64,000 nucleotides of DNA, taken from the NCBI GenBank assembly GCA_046327755.1, contig JAXLXW010000016.1, positions 1-64,000 of the forward strand, written 5' to 3'. The position numbers were made by a program, and so were the translations under genes. Positions 1 to 9,158 of the stretch are shown one piece after another. The DNA comes from SCN-70-22 sp046327755 (GTDB lineage Bacteria; Gemmatimonadota; Gemmatimonadetes; Gemmatimonadales; Gemmatimonadaceae). How positions within the stretch are numbered: position 1 is the stretch's first letter; every line of letters begins with the position of its first letter. A model generated the notes under the pieces. The model saw only the letters and a program-made list of their open reading frames with translations. It did no database searches and was not told the DNA's origin.

Positions 1-213
1 ATTTCGACGTCGCCGACCTTTACGGTGCTGGGGACGCGCATCCTGTTCAACACCAACGACTACATCCAGACGTCGACGTCACGTCGCAATTACGACGTGG
101 CGCCCGACGACCAGCGCTTCCTCTTCATCCAGCGCGCAGGCGGCGATCGCAACGGGCAGATGGCGGTGGTGGAGAACTGGGTGCAGGAGTTGGAGCGGGG
201 GCGCAGGAAGTAG
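1..213 (+). CDS. C-terminal fragment of a beta-propeller protein (kinase-linked or TolB-like)
   Basis: The frame is open from base 1 and stops with TAG, so only about the last 70 codons of a gene that starts outside the window are present. The tail reads YDVAPDDQRFLFIQ followed by VVENWVQEL. I associate this ending with the last blade of TolB/WD40-like propellers, which in Gemmatimonadota and Acidobacteriota often follow a Ser/Thr kinase domain or belong to secreted propeller proteins. The upstream domains cannot be seen, so kinase versus stand-alone propeller is undecided. The next gene on this strand starts about 250 bp later. Confidence 0.6.
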   Translation: MSTSPTFTVLGTRILFNTNDYIQTSTSRRNYDVAPDDQRFLFIQRAGGDRNGQMAVVENWVQELERGRRK

Positions 214-461
214 GGCGGGCGCGTCGATTGATCGTCGGGGCGCATCCGGTCGGGGTGACGAGATCCCGCTCCGATTGGTAGCGGCCGACGTTGATGGCGC
301 GCGGTGTGGGAGTCATGTCGAGTGCCTCCTGGCGCGCAGGGGAAGCGTGGACTCGGGTGGGCGATCCAGTCCGTGTTGCGATTAGCTTTCCGGTGACGCG
401 TACACAGCGCCACTGTCGCGCGCGTTTCGCGCCTCCTTCCCTGCTCCCCGTCAACCTCCGC

Positions 462-2081
462 GTGACCCTTCTTTCGCTCGCCAACGTCGGCGTCTCCTTC
501 GGCGCGACTGAACTCTTCAAGGACGTCGCCTTCACCGTCGCCGAGGGCGAACGGTGGGGGATCATCGGTCGCAATGGCGCCGGCAAGTCGTCGATCTTCA
601 AGCTCATCACCGGGGAGCTCAAGCCGACCGTGGGGAGCGTGGCGCGGCGGCCTGGGTTGCGCCATGCCCTGCTCGACCAGCACCGCGCCTTCGAAGGGGC
701 GACGACGGTGTGGGAGGCGGGAGCGGCGGCGTGGCGCGAGGTCATCGCGCTCGAGCAGCGCCTGGCCGAGATGGCGATGGAGATGGGCGAACTCGGCGAC
801 AAGGTGACGGACGAGTTCCTCGATCGCTTCGGGCACGAGCAGGAGCGGTTCGGCGACCTGGGAGGCTACATCTACCACGCGCGCGTCGACGCGGTGCTGC
901 AAGGGCTTGGCTTCGATGCCGAGGAGTCGAAGACGCGCCCGGTGTCGACGCTGTCGGGGGGAGAACGGGGGCGCGTGGGGTTGGCGGCGCAGCTCATTGC
1001 ACCTGCCGACCTCCTCCTCCTCGACGAACCCACCAACCACCTCGACCTCGACACCACCACCTGGCTGCAGGAGTGGCTGCACGACGCCAACGAGACCGTG
1101 ATCGTGGTGTCGCACGACCGCGCCTTCCTGGACGCGATCTGCACGCACATCCTGCACGTGGAGGGGAAGACGAGCGAGTGGTACAAGGGGAACTACTCGC
1201 AGTTTGTCCCGCAGCGCGCCGAGCGGCGCCTCACGCGCGAGCGCGAGCTCGAGCGGCAGCGTGCCTACGTGAAGAAGGAGGAGGAGTACATCCGGCGGAA
1301 CATCGCCGGGGTGAACTCGTTCCAGGCGAAGGGGAAGCGCAAGCGGCTGGAGCGCCTCCCGCGCCTCGCCCCGCCGCCGGGCGACCCGGCGGCGATGTCG
1401 CTGCAGTTCGAGGTGGCGGACCGCGGCGGCGACCAGGTGATCGCGGTGAAGGATCTGCGCGTGGAGGTGCCGGGGCGCGTGCTGGTGGACGACTTCACCG
1501 CGGTGCTGCGGCGCAACGACTTCGTGGCGCTCGTGGGACCGAACGGCGCGGGGAAGTCGTCGTTCATCTCGACCATCACGGGCGATCGCGCGCCGGCGAG
1601 CGGCGAAGCGCGGATCGGCGGGTCGATCACCGCCAGCTGGTTCCGGCAGGACCTGGGCGACCTGCCGCTCGACAAGTCGCTCGCAGACGCGATCCTGGAC
1701 CAGCGCCCCCTCTGGAATCGCGGCCAGGTGCAAAACTGCCTGGGGGCGTTCGGCTTCAGCGGCGACGAGGTCTTTCGCGAGATCCGGACGCTGAGCGGCG
1801 GCGAGCGGGCGCGCATGGCGCTCGCGCTGATGACGCTGTCGCACGCCAACCTCCTGATCCTCGACGAGCCGACGAACCATCTCGACGTGGAGAACATCGA
1901 GGCGCTGGAAGATGCGCTGGAGGAGTACGAGGGGTCGGTGCTGCTGGTGAGCCACGACCGCGCCTTCCTGCGCGAGGTGGCGACGCGCGTCTGGGCCTTC
2001 GACGGGACGCGCCTCGTGGACTTCGACGGGCCGTTTGTGGAGTGGGAGGAAGAACGCAAGCGACGGACGGGGAAGGCGTAG
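462..2081 (+). CDS. ABC-F family ATP-binding protein (Uup/EttA-like)
   Basis: A cytoplasmic protein of about 539 residues with two ABC domains in tandem and no membrane segment, the layout of ABC-F translation or ribosome-associated ATPases. The first domain has Walker A GRNGAGKS (about residues 36-43), signature LSGGERGR (about 164) and Walker B LLLLDEPTNHLDL (about 185). The second has GPNGAGKS (about 357), LSGGERAR (about 444) and LLILDEPTNHLD (about 464). A charged linker (RRLTRERELERQRAYVKKEEE) joins them, as in ABC-F proteins. The GTG at 462 was chosen because the conserved fold begins at once (LSLANVGVSFG). Upstream in-frame starts would add an atypical Arg-rich leader. No clear Shine-Dalgarno is seen. 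The exact ABC-F subgroup cannot be fixed by eye. Confidence 0.92.
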   Translation: MTLLSLANVGVSFGATELFKDVAFTVAEGERWGIIGRNGAGKSSIFKLITGELKPTVGSVARRPGLRHALLDQHRAFEGATTVWEAGAAAWREVIALEQRLAEMAMEMGELGDKVTDEFLDRFGHEQERFGDLGGYIYHARVDAVLQGLGFDAEESKTRPVSTLSGGERGRVGLAAQLIAPADLLLLDEPTNHLDLDTTTWLQEWLHDANETVIVVSHDRAFLDAICTHILHVEGKTSEWYKGNYSQFVPQRAERRLTRERELERQRAYVKKEEEYIRRNIAGVNSFQAKGKRKRLERLPRLAPPPGDPAAMSLQFEVADRGGDQVIAVKDLRVEVPGRVLVDDFTAVLRRNDFVALVGPNGAGKSSFISTITGDRAPASGEARIGGSITASWFRQDLGDLPLDKSLADAILDQRPLWNRGQVQNCLGAFGFSGDEVFREIRTLSGGERARMALALMTLSHANLLILDEPTNHLDVENIEALEDALEEYEGSVLLVSHDRAFLREVATRVWAFDGTRLVDFDGPFVEWEEERKRRTGKA

Positions 2082-2134
2082 CGCTCCGCGCCGGGGTGCA
2101 CGTGACGGGCGAGGCGCCGCGCCGTCTGTAGGGA

Positions 2135-2162
2135 GACCCTGCGGCTCGCGCCGCTGCGGGTC
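2135..2162. terminator. Hairpin downstream of the ABC-F gene
   Basis: Stem gaccc/gggtc and gcggc/gccgc, separated by a small bulge and closed by a TCGC tetraloop, 53 bp after the ABC-F stop. There is no T-tract. It is a terminator-like structure by position only. Confidence 0.4.
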
Positions 2163-2308
2163 GTTCGACCGCTCCGCCAACCGATTGGGATGCCGTTCGC
2201 ACTTCCTTTGTGCGGGGCGTTGGGCACGACCGCAGGCACATCTGGCGGCTGGAGCATCGACAGGTGCAATCTATCGGCGCCTAGGTCCCCTCACTTCCGG
2301 AGTGCCCC

Positions 2309-3766
2309 GTGCGAAGCATCGCTCCCTCGTTGGCCTGCCGTTTCCTCCCGGTTGCCGCGCTCGCGCTGGCGGCCGCCTGTGGTGGTGACAGCGCCGCCCC
2401 CATCGCCGTGGCCAGCGTCGAAGTATCGTTGGCCGCATCAACAATCCTCACGGGGCAGACGACGCAGGCGACCGCCGTCGTCAAGGACGCGGCGGGCGCT
2501 TCGCTCGCCGGTCGCGGCGTGACATGGACGTCGAGCAACACGGCCGTGGCGACCATCAGCGGGACGACCGCGACCGTGACACTGACAGCGGTCTCGCCGG
2601 GGACGAGCACCATCACCGCCACGAGCGAGGGGCGCAGCGCAACCGCGACCCTGACGGTCAGCGCACCGGTGGCGAGCGTGACGCTCACCCTCGCCAGCAC
2701 GACGCTGCCATCCAACGGAACCACGCAGGCCACCGCGACTCCAAAGGACGGCAGCGGGAACGCGCTCACCGGGCGCACCATCACCTTCGCCTCGAGCAAC
2801 ACGGCGGTGGCGACGGTCGGGGCAACCAGCGGGCTCGTCACGGCGGTCGGCCCTGGGACGAGCATCATCTCGGCCACCACGGAGGGACAGACGGGGTCGG
2901 CGACAGTCACCGTATGCCAGGCGGGCATCGTCCCGGTCGCGTCGGCGTCGGCGACAACCTACGTCTCCGCAGCAAGCGGCAATGACGCCACGGGGACTGG
3001 ATCGTGCGCGGCGCCGTTCAAGACGATCACCAAGGGCGTGACCGGTGCCGCCTCCGGTACGGTTATTCGCGTCTCCCCCGGGACCTATAACACAGCGCTC
3101 GGCGAGACCTTCCCCATCAACCTCCCGGCGGGGGTGCAACTGATCGGGGACGAAGCCAACAAGGGACAGGGGAGCACGGCGACCAAGATCATCGGAGGCG
3201 CATACATCGCGCTCGCCGGTGCCTGCGGCGCGTACGGGACGACCATTTACGCCGGCGCCAACGCCATCATCGCCGGGTTCGAGCTGACCAACGGCGTCAA
3301 CGCCTTCGCCCAGTTCACCCTCCTGCTGCGGAATGACGGCGTCGTCGTACGCAACAACAGCCTGGTGAACAACCCCAACAACGCGATCTACCTCTGCAAC
3401 GGCTCGGTGAACCAGCTCATCGCCGGGAACCGCATCCGCAGCAACGCCGGCGTCGGGATCGGCTTCATCGGCGGGGGCGTCGGTTCGAAGGTGGAGAACA
3501 ACGTGATCACCAACAACAGCTACGGCATCGAGTACGACAGCCGGGGCGGTGACCTTGGAGGCGGCGCCCTCGGAAGCGCGGGTGGCAACGTGATCTCGTG
3601 CAACGCCGTCAACGACCTCTGGACCAACCTGGGGAACTCGTTCACGATCGAGGCGGCCAACAACTTCTGGGATCATGTCCCGCTGTCGGGGAATGACGTC
3701 TTCAACCCCAACGGTGTGGCGCTGCTGACCACCGGTGCGCAGGTAGCGACCGGGAACTGTCCCTGA
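2309..3766 (+). CDS. Lipoprotein with two bacterial Ig-like domains and a DUF1565/beta-helix domain
   Basis: A secreted lipoprotein of 485 residues. The signal peptide ends in the lipobox LAAAC (Cys about residue 24). Two Ser/Thr-rich Ig-like (Big_2-type) repeats follow, each with the pattern 'VTWTSSNTAVATIS' / 'ITFASSNTAVATVG' (about residues 35-115 and 118-200). From about residue 210 the pattern TYVSAASGNDATGTGSC.APFKTI is the hallmark of DUF1565, leading into a right-handed parallel beta-helix rich in Asn ladders (NNSLVNNPNNAIYL, NNVITNNSYGIEY). This looks like an outer-surface carbohydrate-binding or polysaccharide-lyase-like scaffold, but no catalytic residues can be assigned. The start is GTG. 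It sits alone, convergent with the galactosidase. Confidence 0.85.
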   Translation: MRSIAPSLACRFLPVAALALAAACGGDSAAPIAVASVEVSLAASTILTGQTTQATAVVKDAAGASLAGRGVTWTSSNTAVATISGTTATVTLTAVSPGTSTITATSEGRSATATLTVSAPVASVTLTLASTTLPSNGTTQATATPKDGSGNALTGRTITFASSNTAVATVGATSGLVTAVGPGTSIISATTEGQTGSATVTVCQAGIVPVASASATTYVSAASGNDATGTGSCAAPFKTITKGVTGAASGTVIRVSPGTYNTALGETFPINLPAGVQLIGDEANKGQGSTATKIIGGAYIALAGACGAYGTTIYAGANAIIAGFELTNGVNAFAQFTLLLRNDGVVVRNNSLVNNPNNAIYLCNGSVNQLIAGNRIRSNAGVGIGFIGGGVGSKVENNVITNNSYGIEYDSRGGDLGGGALGSAGGNVISCNAVNDLWTNLGNSFTIEAANNFWDHVPLSGNDVFNPNGVALLTTGAQVATGNCP

Positions 3767-3789
3767 GTGAGGCGCCTGGCGGGGCTGCG

Positions 3790-4986
3790 CTACTTCACCG
3801 GCCAGACCCGCAGCATCACCACCCCGTGCGACGGCACCGTCGCCGCATAACGGGTCTCGATCACGCCCAGGTCGCTGTGCGCCCAGAGGTCGCGCACGCG
3901 ACCGCGCGTGGCGCCGAGTCCGACGCGTCCCCAGTCGGCGGTGATCGTCGTGGCGACGGAGGCGCGGTTGAAGAGGAGGACGGCGCGCGACCCATCGGCC
4001 AGTGGCTTGGACCAGACCTGCGTCTCACTCGGCGACGCCTGCACGATCGTCGCCTGGCGGCCGAGTGAGTCCTGGTCGACGGCGATGACGTCCTTGTTGA
4101 GGAGGATCTCGCGCACGAGTGTCGCGGCGTCGGTCGAGTCCATCATCGCGCGCACGTCGTTGCCGGCGTTGAGGGGCGCGGCCATCATCGCCCAGAGCGA
4201 GAAGTGGGCACGGTACTCGTTGGGCGTCATGCCGCCATTCCCCACCTCGAGCATGTCGGGGTCGTTCCAGCCGCCAGGGCCGGCGACGTGCGAATACTGC
4301 ACGTTGAGGTCGACGAGGGTGAGGATGCTGCTCCAGCGATCCTGGATGTCGCCGGTGGTGCGCCAGAGGTTGCCGACGCCGGGGGCCCACTCCCACGGGC
4401 GATTGAGCCCCCACTCGCAGATGCTGAGCACCATCGGGCGGCCGGCAGCTGCAAACGCGTCGCGCACGATGCGATACTGCGTGGGAGCGTCGAGCCCCTC
4501 GCTGTTGCACCAGTCGACCTTGACGTAGTCGACGCCCCATGCGGCGTAGGTCCTGGCGTCGATCGCTTCGTAGCCGTAGGAACCAGGGCGTCCTTCGCAC
4601 GTCTTGCGGCCGGCGTCGGTGTAGATGCCGAACTTGAGCCCCTTGCCGTGCACGTAATCGGCGAGCGCCTTCATCCCGGCGGGAAAGCGCACGGAATCGA
4701 CGACGATCGTTCCCGTGGCGCTGCGCGCCACCTGCCAGCAGTCGTCGATGGTGACGTACTGGTAGCCGGCGTCGCGCATCCCGTTGGCCGCGATGGCATC
4801 CGCGGTCTCGCGAATGAGCCGGTCGCTCACGTTGCAGCCGAAGCGGTTCCAGCTGTTCCACCCCATGGGCGGGGTCAGGGCGAGGTTGCCGGGGCGACGC
4901 GGGACGGATGGCTGGGCGGTGAGCGTCGTGGCGGCGAGCAGTGCCACGGTGGCGACCGCGGGAAGGAAGCGAAGTCGAGTGAGCAC
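3790..4986 (-). CDS. Secreted alpha-galactosidase, glycoside hydrolase family 27
   Basis: About 398 residues. It should hydrolyse terminal alpha-galactosyl residues outside the cytoplasm. The GTG at 4986 gives a clean Sec signal peptide (RLRFLPAVATVALLAATTLTAQ). A longer in-frame ATG at 5100 would put an Arg-rich stretch before it. GH27 hallmarks are all visible: LTPPMGWNSWN near the N-terminus, DDCWQ, the nucleophile Asp in YVKVDWCN, and the acid/base Asp in GGWNDPDMLEVGNGG. A C-terminal beta-sandwich follows. It lies between the convergent beta-helix lipoprotein and the histidine kinase gene (about 20 and 130 bp), so probably a single-gene unit. Confidence 0.93.
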   Translation of the reverse strand: MLTRLRFLPAVATVALLAATTLTAQPSVPRRPGNLALTPPMGWNSWNRFGCNVSDRLIRETADAIAANGMRDAGYQYVTIDDCWQVARSATGTIVVDSVRFPAGMKALADYVHGKGLKFGIYTDAGRKTCEGRPGSYGYEAIDARTYAAWGVDYVKVDWCNSEGLDAPTQYRIVRDAFAAAGRPMVLSICEWGLNRPWEWAPGVGNLWRTTGDIQDRWSSILTLVDLNVQYSHVAGPGGWNDPDMLEVGNGGMTPNEYRAHFSLWAMMAAPLNAGNDVRAMMDSTDAATLVREILLNKDVIAVDQDSLGRQATIVQASPSETQVWSKPLADGSRAVLLFNRASVATTITADWGRVGLGATRGRVRDLWAHSDLGVIETRYAATVPSHGVVMLRVWPVK

Positions 4987-5117
4987 GACGATCGGAGCAG
5001 AGGTCGACGAGCGGCTTGCGGCCGGTGATGTCTCGTGAATCTGGCGACGTCGGGTGCGGAGCGGAGCCCCGAGGCAGGACATTCCAGCCTCCGCCTCCAT
5101 GCGTCGACGCGGTGCCG

Positions 5118-8100
5118 TTAGCGCGCCTGTGTCATCCGCCCGCTCCCAAGGACCGTGTTCACGACCTCCGCGAGTTCCTCTCGCTGAAACGGCTTGGCCA
5201 GCGCTGCGAGGAATCCCGCCTCTCGATAGTTCGCCATCGTGGGGTCATCGGAATAACCGCTCGCGACGATCGCACGGGCCCGGGGATCGTGGCGGAGGAT
5301 CTCCGTGATCGCCTGTCGCCCCCCCATCCCACCGGGGATCGTGAGGTCCATGATGAGCAGGTCGAACGGGCGCCCCTCGCGCTGGCGCTCGAGGTACCGC
5401 TCGACCGCCACCTGTCCATCGGCCACGTCTTCCACGTCGAAACCCCACTGCGAGAGCATGCGCGTCAGGATCTTGCGCACGAGTGGCTCGTCGTCGAGTA
5501 CCAGGATGCGGCCGCTTCCGTCTGGCGATTCGGCTGATCGCGGCGCTGGCGGCGCGGGCGCCTCGGTCGTGGCGGGGAAGTACGCGCTGAAGGTGGTGCC
5601 GACCCCGTCGCGTGTCTCGAAGGTGAGCGTCCCGCCGTGATTGCGGCAGATCGCGAAGGCGGTGGCGAGTCCAAGCCCGCTCCCCGCGCTCTTCGTCGTG
5701 AAGTACGGATCGAAGACGCGAGATCGAATGGCCTCGGGGATGCCGGTGCCGTTGTCCTCGAAGTCGATGCGCACGTATCGCGTCGCGCCTTCGCGCCCCG
5801 CCGCCTCCAGAGACGTGGAGAGCCCGAGGGCGACCGGAAGGTCGCCCGTCACGTTCGTCGCCCTCACGAGGAGTCGCCCGCCCTCTCCCGTCGCCTGCTG
5901 GGCGTTGATCACGATGTTGCTGACGACCTGGCTGAACTGTCCGCTGTCGACGCGTGAGGGCCAGAGGTCGTCGGGGAGGTCGAACTCGATGCGCATGTGC
6001 GATCCCGCCCCCGCGAGGGAGGCGGCGTCGCGCACGAGTCGCGCGAGGTCGGCGCTGCGTCGAACGGGCTTGCCTCCCTTGGCGAACGCGAGCAGCTGCG
6101 CCGTCAGGCGCGCGGCCCCGCGCGCCGCCGCTTCGGCGCCGCCGAGCATCTCGTCACGCTCCGTGTCGTCGGCCTGCCGCGCGAGCGTGATGTGCCCCAT
6201 GATCGCCGTGAGCGCGTTGTTGAAATCGTGGGCGATCCCACCAGCGAGCACGCCAAGCGACTGCAACTTCTCCTCGCGCTGACGCGCCTCGTCGCGCCGT
6301 CGTTCCTCGGTCGCGTCGCGCACGGTCACGAGGAGGCAATCGCGTCCACCTAACGACACCCGGCTTCCGCGGACTTCGGTCCATCGTGTCTCCCCACCGG
6401 CGCCGGTCCACACGTCGTCCACGGTCGCCCCGTCTCCATCCGCCGTCTCGAGTGACCGGGTGAGGGCGCGCCGCACCCACTGCGGTTCGAGGTCACGAAC
6501 GGCCATGTCTCCTCGCAGGGCGTCTGCAACGATCGCGCGTGCCGGCGCATTGCAGTCGACGAGGCGTTGCGCCGCCACCTCGAGCAGAAAGGTGGGGAGG
6601 GCGGAGGCCTGGAAGAGGGCGCGATACCGGTGCTCCGACTCGCGCAACGCAGCCTGCGCGCGACCGCGCCACACGTACAGGACTGCAAGCAGGGTGAGGC
6701 ATGCCGCGAGCAGCGCGCTCCCGACTATGAGCCCTTGCAGCTTCGACCGTCGCGACTCGGCGAGCGCCGAGACCTGCGCGAGCTCCCGCTGTCGAGCCAG
6801 CGACTGGTACCGCGCCTCGAGTTCGGCGATCTGCCGGTGGAGCGTGCTGTCGTTGAGCGTCGAGATGAGGGCGTGATAGCGCTGGAACTCGCGAAACGCA
6901 CCAGCGGTGTCACCCACCGCGGCGCGCGCCCGCGAGAGCGCCTCCAGCTGCTCCGCCTCGTCGCGGCGATCGTTGATCTGCCCGGCCAGCGCCACGGCGC
7001 CCTCGAGCAGCGGGATCGCCGCGCGGGGATCGCCCATCCGCATGCGCAGCTCCGCGAGGGCCCCCCGTGTGCGCACGATTCCATCCTTGTCGTCGATGGC
7101 CTCCCGTATGGCGAGCGCCCGCTGCTGGTAGCTGAGTGCGAGCTTGAGGTCGTTCAGCATCTCATAGACGCCGCCGATGTTGCTGTACTCCTTGGCTTCG
7201 CCATATCGGTTGCCGGAGGCCAGGTCGATCGCCAGCGCGCGCTGCAGGTAGGGCAGCGCGTCGCGCGGGCGCTCCATCTCGATCAGCGCAAACCCCACGT
7301 TGTTGAGTGTATTGACGAGGAACTGGCGCGTCCCACGGCGCTCGTGGATGGCGAGCGCTCGCATCAGCGCGTCGTACGCCTCCGTCTTGCGGCCGAGGTC
7401 GAGGAGCACGAGCCCGATGTTGTTGTGCACCCGTCCCATCGCGATCTCGTCGCCCAGTGCCTCGCTGACCCGCAGCGATGCGAGATACGCCTGCATCGCC
7501 TCGCCGTTGCGTGACTGGGCCGCGTGAATGGCGCCGACGAGCGACAGCGTCTTGGCGAGCGTCGCGGAGTTGCCGAGGGGTTCGAGCAGGAGGCGCGCCC
7601 GCTCGGCACTTGCGATCGCGGCCGGATAGCTCGCCATTCGCCACTGCACCAGCCCGACGTGATAGAGCGCGTCCGCCACAAGCTCGCCGTCCGACGCGGG
7701 TGCGTCCGTTCCGTCGGCGATCCAGCCGGACGTCAGGCGCTGCGCGCGCTCCGCCTCGGCCAGCGCCGGAGGATAGTCGCCTTGCAGCTGCAGTGCGAAT
7801 GCGCGCGCAAGTCGTGCGCGCACTTCGCTTCGCGGCGAAGGGTCCCGCGACAGGAGGGCGAGCGCCTCGTCGGCAAGCTGCAGCGCGCGCTTGGGATCAT
7901 CCCGGGTGAGGCCGGCCAGCTCGACCAGCAGTGGAATGCGCTCGGCACCCTTGGCGCCGGCGAGGGCCTTCGCGACGGTGAGTGAGTCGCGGGCGCCGGC
8001 TGGCTGCGCGCGCAACGGCGACGGCACGCGGAAGGCGCCGCTCGTCGCGGCGAGCACGAAGACGAGCTGTAGCCAACGCGGCAAACGAATCGACACCGCA

Positions 8101-8132
8101 GACGTGAAGCACGCGGGTGCGCAGGACTTCAT
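5118..8132 (-). CDS. TPR-PAS hybrid sensor histidine kinase with C-terminal receiver
   Basis: 1004 residues. An N-terminal signal or anchor segment is followed by many tetratricopeptide repeats (about residues 60-440, e.g. ALGDEIAMGRVHNNIGLVLLDLGR), presumably outside the membrane. A transmembrane helix is at about 470-490 (LIVGSALLAACLTLLAVLYVW). A PAS domain (about 505-620) precedes a HisKA box LGVLAGGIAHDFNNALTAIMG with phospho-acceptor His635. The HATPase has FEDNGTGIP and GSGLGLATA. The receiver (RILVLDDEPLVRKIL) has phospho-acceptor Asp929 in LLIMDLTIPGG. The start ATG has a GAGGG motif a few bases upstream. No partner regulator is adjacent; the divergent neighbour is an ArsR operon. 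TPR sensors of this kind usually bind proteins or peptides; the ligand is unknown. Confidence 0.9.
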   Translation of the reverse strand: MKSCAPACFTSAVSIRLPRWLQLVFVLAATSGAFRVPSPLRAQPAGARDSLTVAKALAGAKGAERIPLLVELAGLTRDDPKRALQLADEALALLSRDPSPRSEVRARLARAFALQLQGDYPPALAEAERAQRLTSGWIADGTDAPASDGELVADALYHVGLVQWRMASYPAAIASAERARLLLEPLGNSATLAKTLSLVGAIHAAQSRNGEAMQAYLASLRVSEALGDEIAMGRVHNNIGLVLLDLGRKTEAYDALMRALAIHERRGTRQFLVNTLNNVGFALIEMERPRDALPYLQRALAIDLASGNRYGEAKEYSNIGGVYEMLNDLKLALSYQQRALAIREAIDDKDGIVRTRGALAELRMRMGDPRAAIPLLEGAVALAGQINDRRDEAEQLEALSRARAAVGDTAGAFREFQRYHALISTLNDSTLHRQIAELEARYQSLARQRELAQVSALAESRRSKLQGLIVGSALLAACLTLLAVLYVWRGRAQAALRESEHRYRALFQASALPTFLLEVAAQRLVDCNAPARAIVADALRGDMAVRDLEPQWVRRALTRSLETADGDGATVDDVWTGAGGETRWTEVRGSRVSLGGRDCLLVTVRDATEERRRDEARQREEKLQSLGVLAGGIAHDFNNALTAIMGHITLARQADDTERDEMLGGAEAAARGAARLTAQLLAFAKGGKPVRRSADLARLVRDAASLAGAGSHMRIEFDLPDDLWPSRVDSGQFSQVVSNIVINAQQATGEGGRLLVRATNVTGDLPVALGLSTSLEAAGREGATRYVRIDFEDNGTGIPEAIRSRVFDPYFTTKSAGSGLGLATAFAICRNHGGTLTFETRDGVGTTFSAYFPATTEAPAPPAPRSAESPDGSGRILVLDDEPLVRKILTRMLSQWGFDVEDVADGQVAVERYLERQREGRPFDLLIMDLTIPGGMGGRQAITEILRHDPRARAIVASGYSDDPTMANYREAGFLAALAKPFQREELAEVVNTVLGSGRMTQAR

Positions 8133-8356
8133 GCGCCCTCGAAAGTTAGATCGATCTCATCGTCCCAAGGTGGGAGGAGCCTGAGGGACGTCGGCGGCTG
8201 TCGACGATGAGGGTCGGTTCCGGATAGTACCACCAATCAGCTGCACCTGACAGGCCGCGCGCGCTTGGCACGCCGCGCAACTCGTGCAGGACCGGTGGCG
8301 CGCGTGAGAGTTCGCGAGGGGTGCCACCCCACGGCGCATCGGCCGGTCGCCACCGA

Positions 8357-8391
8357 TTGACATTCCATAAGTCAATACTTATGTATTACCC
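8357..8391 (+). promoter_or_regulatory. Near-consensus sigma70-type promoter giving a leaderless ArsR transcript
   Basis: TTGACA at 8357-8362, a 17-bp spacer and TATGTA at 8380-8385. The bases TTACCC follow and then the ATG at 8392. The expected transcription start, 6-7 bases after the -10 box, coincides with the A of the start codon, so the mRNA would have no 5' leader. This AT-rich patch stands out sharply in the GC-rich sequence. Confidence 0.75.
8366..8383. promoter_or_regulatory. ArsR-type operator, perfect 7-4-7 inverted repeat
   Basis: cataagt-caat-acttatg is a perfect palindrome with a 4-bp centre. It lies in the promoter spacer and overlaps the -10 box. Autorepression by the ArsR protein encoded immediately downstream is the natural reading (inference from position and from ArsR family practice). 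Confidence 0.75.
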
Positions 8392-8721
8392 ATGCGCATT
8401 GCTCCCGACGCCAAGGACAGGGTCTTCTACGCGCTCGCCGATCCCAGCCGCCGGGCGATCTTCGAGTCACTGACGCGAGGCGAGGCGGCAGTGAAGGAAC
8501 TGACGACGCGTTTCGACATCTCGCAGCCGGCGGTGTCGCAGCATCTCGCGACGCTCAAGGAGGCGGGGCTGGTGAACGCCCGGCGCGAGGGGCGGTGCGT
8601 GTACTACCGCGTGGAGCCGCGCGGGCTCAAGCCGCTCGTCGACTGGATCGCGCACTCCCGCGCCTTCTGGACGGAGCACGTGGATCGACTGGAACGCCTC
8701 CTGGAGAAGATGGACCGATGA
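8392..8721 (+). CDS. ArsR-family winged-helix transcriptional regulator
   Basis: 109 residues, the usual size. ALADPSRRAIFESLTRGEAAVKEL is the first half of the winged helix. The recognition helix reads FDISQPAVSQHLATLKEAGLV, and the wing is RREGRCVYYRVEP. No cysteine or histidine metal site is evident, so it belongs to the non-metal ArsR group that sits in front of SRPBCC (AHSA1-like) genes. Its ATG lies at the predicted transcription start, behind a palindromic operator. Its stop overlaps the next ATG (ATGA), so the two are translationally coupled. Confidence 0.92.
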   Translation: MRIAPDAKDRVFYALADPSRRAIFESLTRGEAAVKELTTRFDISQPAVSQHLATLKEAGLVNARREGRCVYYRVEPRGLKPLVDWIAHSRAFWTEHVDRLERLLEKMDR

Positions 8722-9158
8722 CAGCACACGACGAGGCCATGGACGCCGAGACCGAGTCGATCGCGATGCAGTTCGAGCTCGGGCATCCTCCGGCGAAGGT
8801 CTGGCGCGCACTCACCGATCCGGTGCTGCTGACGGAGTGGCTGCTCCCGATCGTGCAGCTGTCGCTGGAGCCCGGGGCCACCTTCACCTTCCAGGCACCC
8901 CCGCAGCCCGGGTGGGATGGGACGGTGAACTGTCGCCTGTTGGAGATCGACGAGCCGCGCCGGCTGCGTTATGCGTGGGTGGTGGGCGACCTGGACACGG
9001 AAGTGGACTTCACCCTCGCCCCCACCAGCACGGGCACGCGCCTCTCGCTCCTTCACTCAGGCTTTAGGCCCGACCAGAGGCGCAACTCGGGCGGAGCGCG
9101 CTACGGCTGGAAGATGATGACGGGACGACTGGTAGAACTTCTCGGGAGGATCGCATGA
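8718..9158 (+). CDS. SRPBCC / AHSA1-like domain protein
   Basis: 146 residues. FELGHPPAKVWRALTDPVLLTEWL is the opening of the AHSA1 (activator of Hsp90 ATPase-like) SRPBCC fold. It is followed by GATFTF, W.G.V.C..LEID.PRRL.Y.WV and the closing helix GWKMMTGRLVELL. The fold is a hydrophobic ligand-binding cup; the ligand is unknown. The start ATG overlaps the ArsR stop by four bases and its own stop overlaps the next gene, so it is the second gene of a tight operon. The same ArsR-SRPBCC pairing recurs near 55 kb. Confidence 0.88.
   Translation: MTAHDEAMDAETESIAMQFELGHPPAKVWRALTDPVLLTEWLLPIVQLSLEPGATFTFQAPPQPGWDGTVNCRLLEIDEPRRLRYAWVVGDLDTEVDFTLAPTSTGTRLSLLHSGFRPDQRRNSGGARYGWKMMTGRLVELLGRIA

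Noticed and set aside
90..2180. Long open frame of 696 codons on the minus strand across the ABC-F gene
   Set aside because: It is antisense to a clear ABC-F protein, is Arg/His/Pro-rich and shows no domain. It is a by-product of high-GC codon usage, as are many other long antisense frames here.
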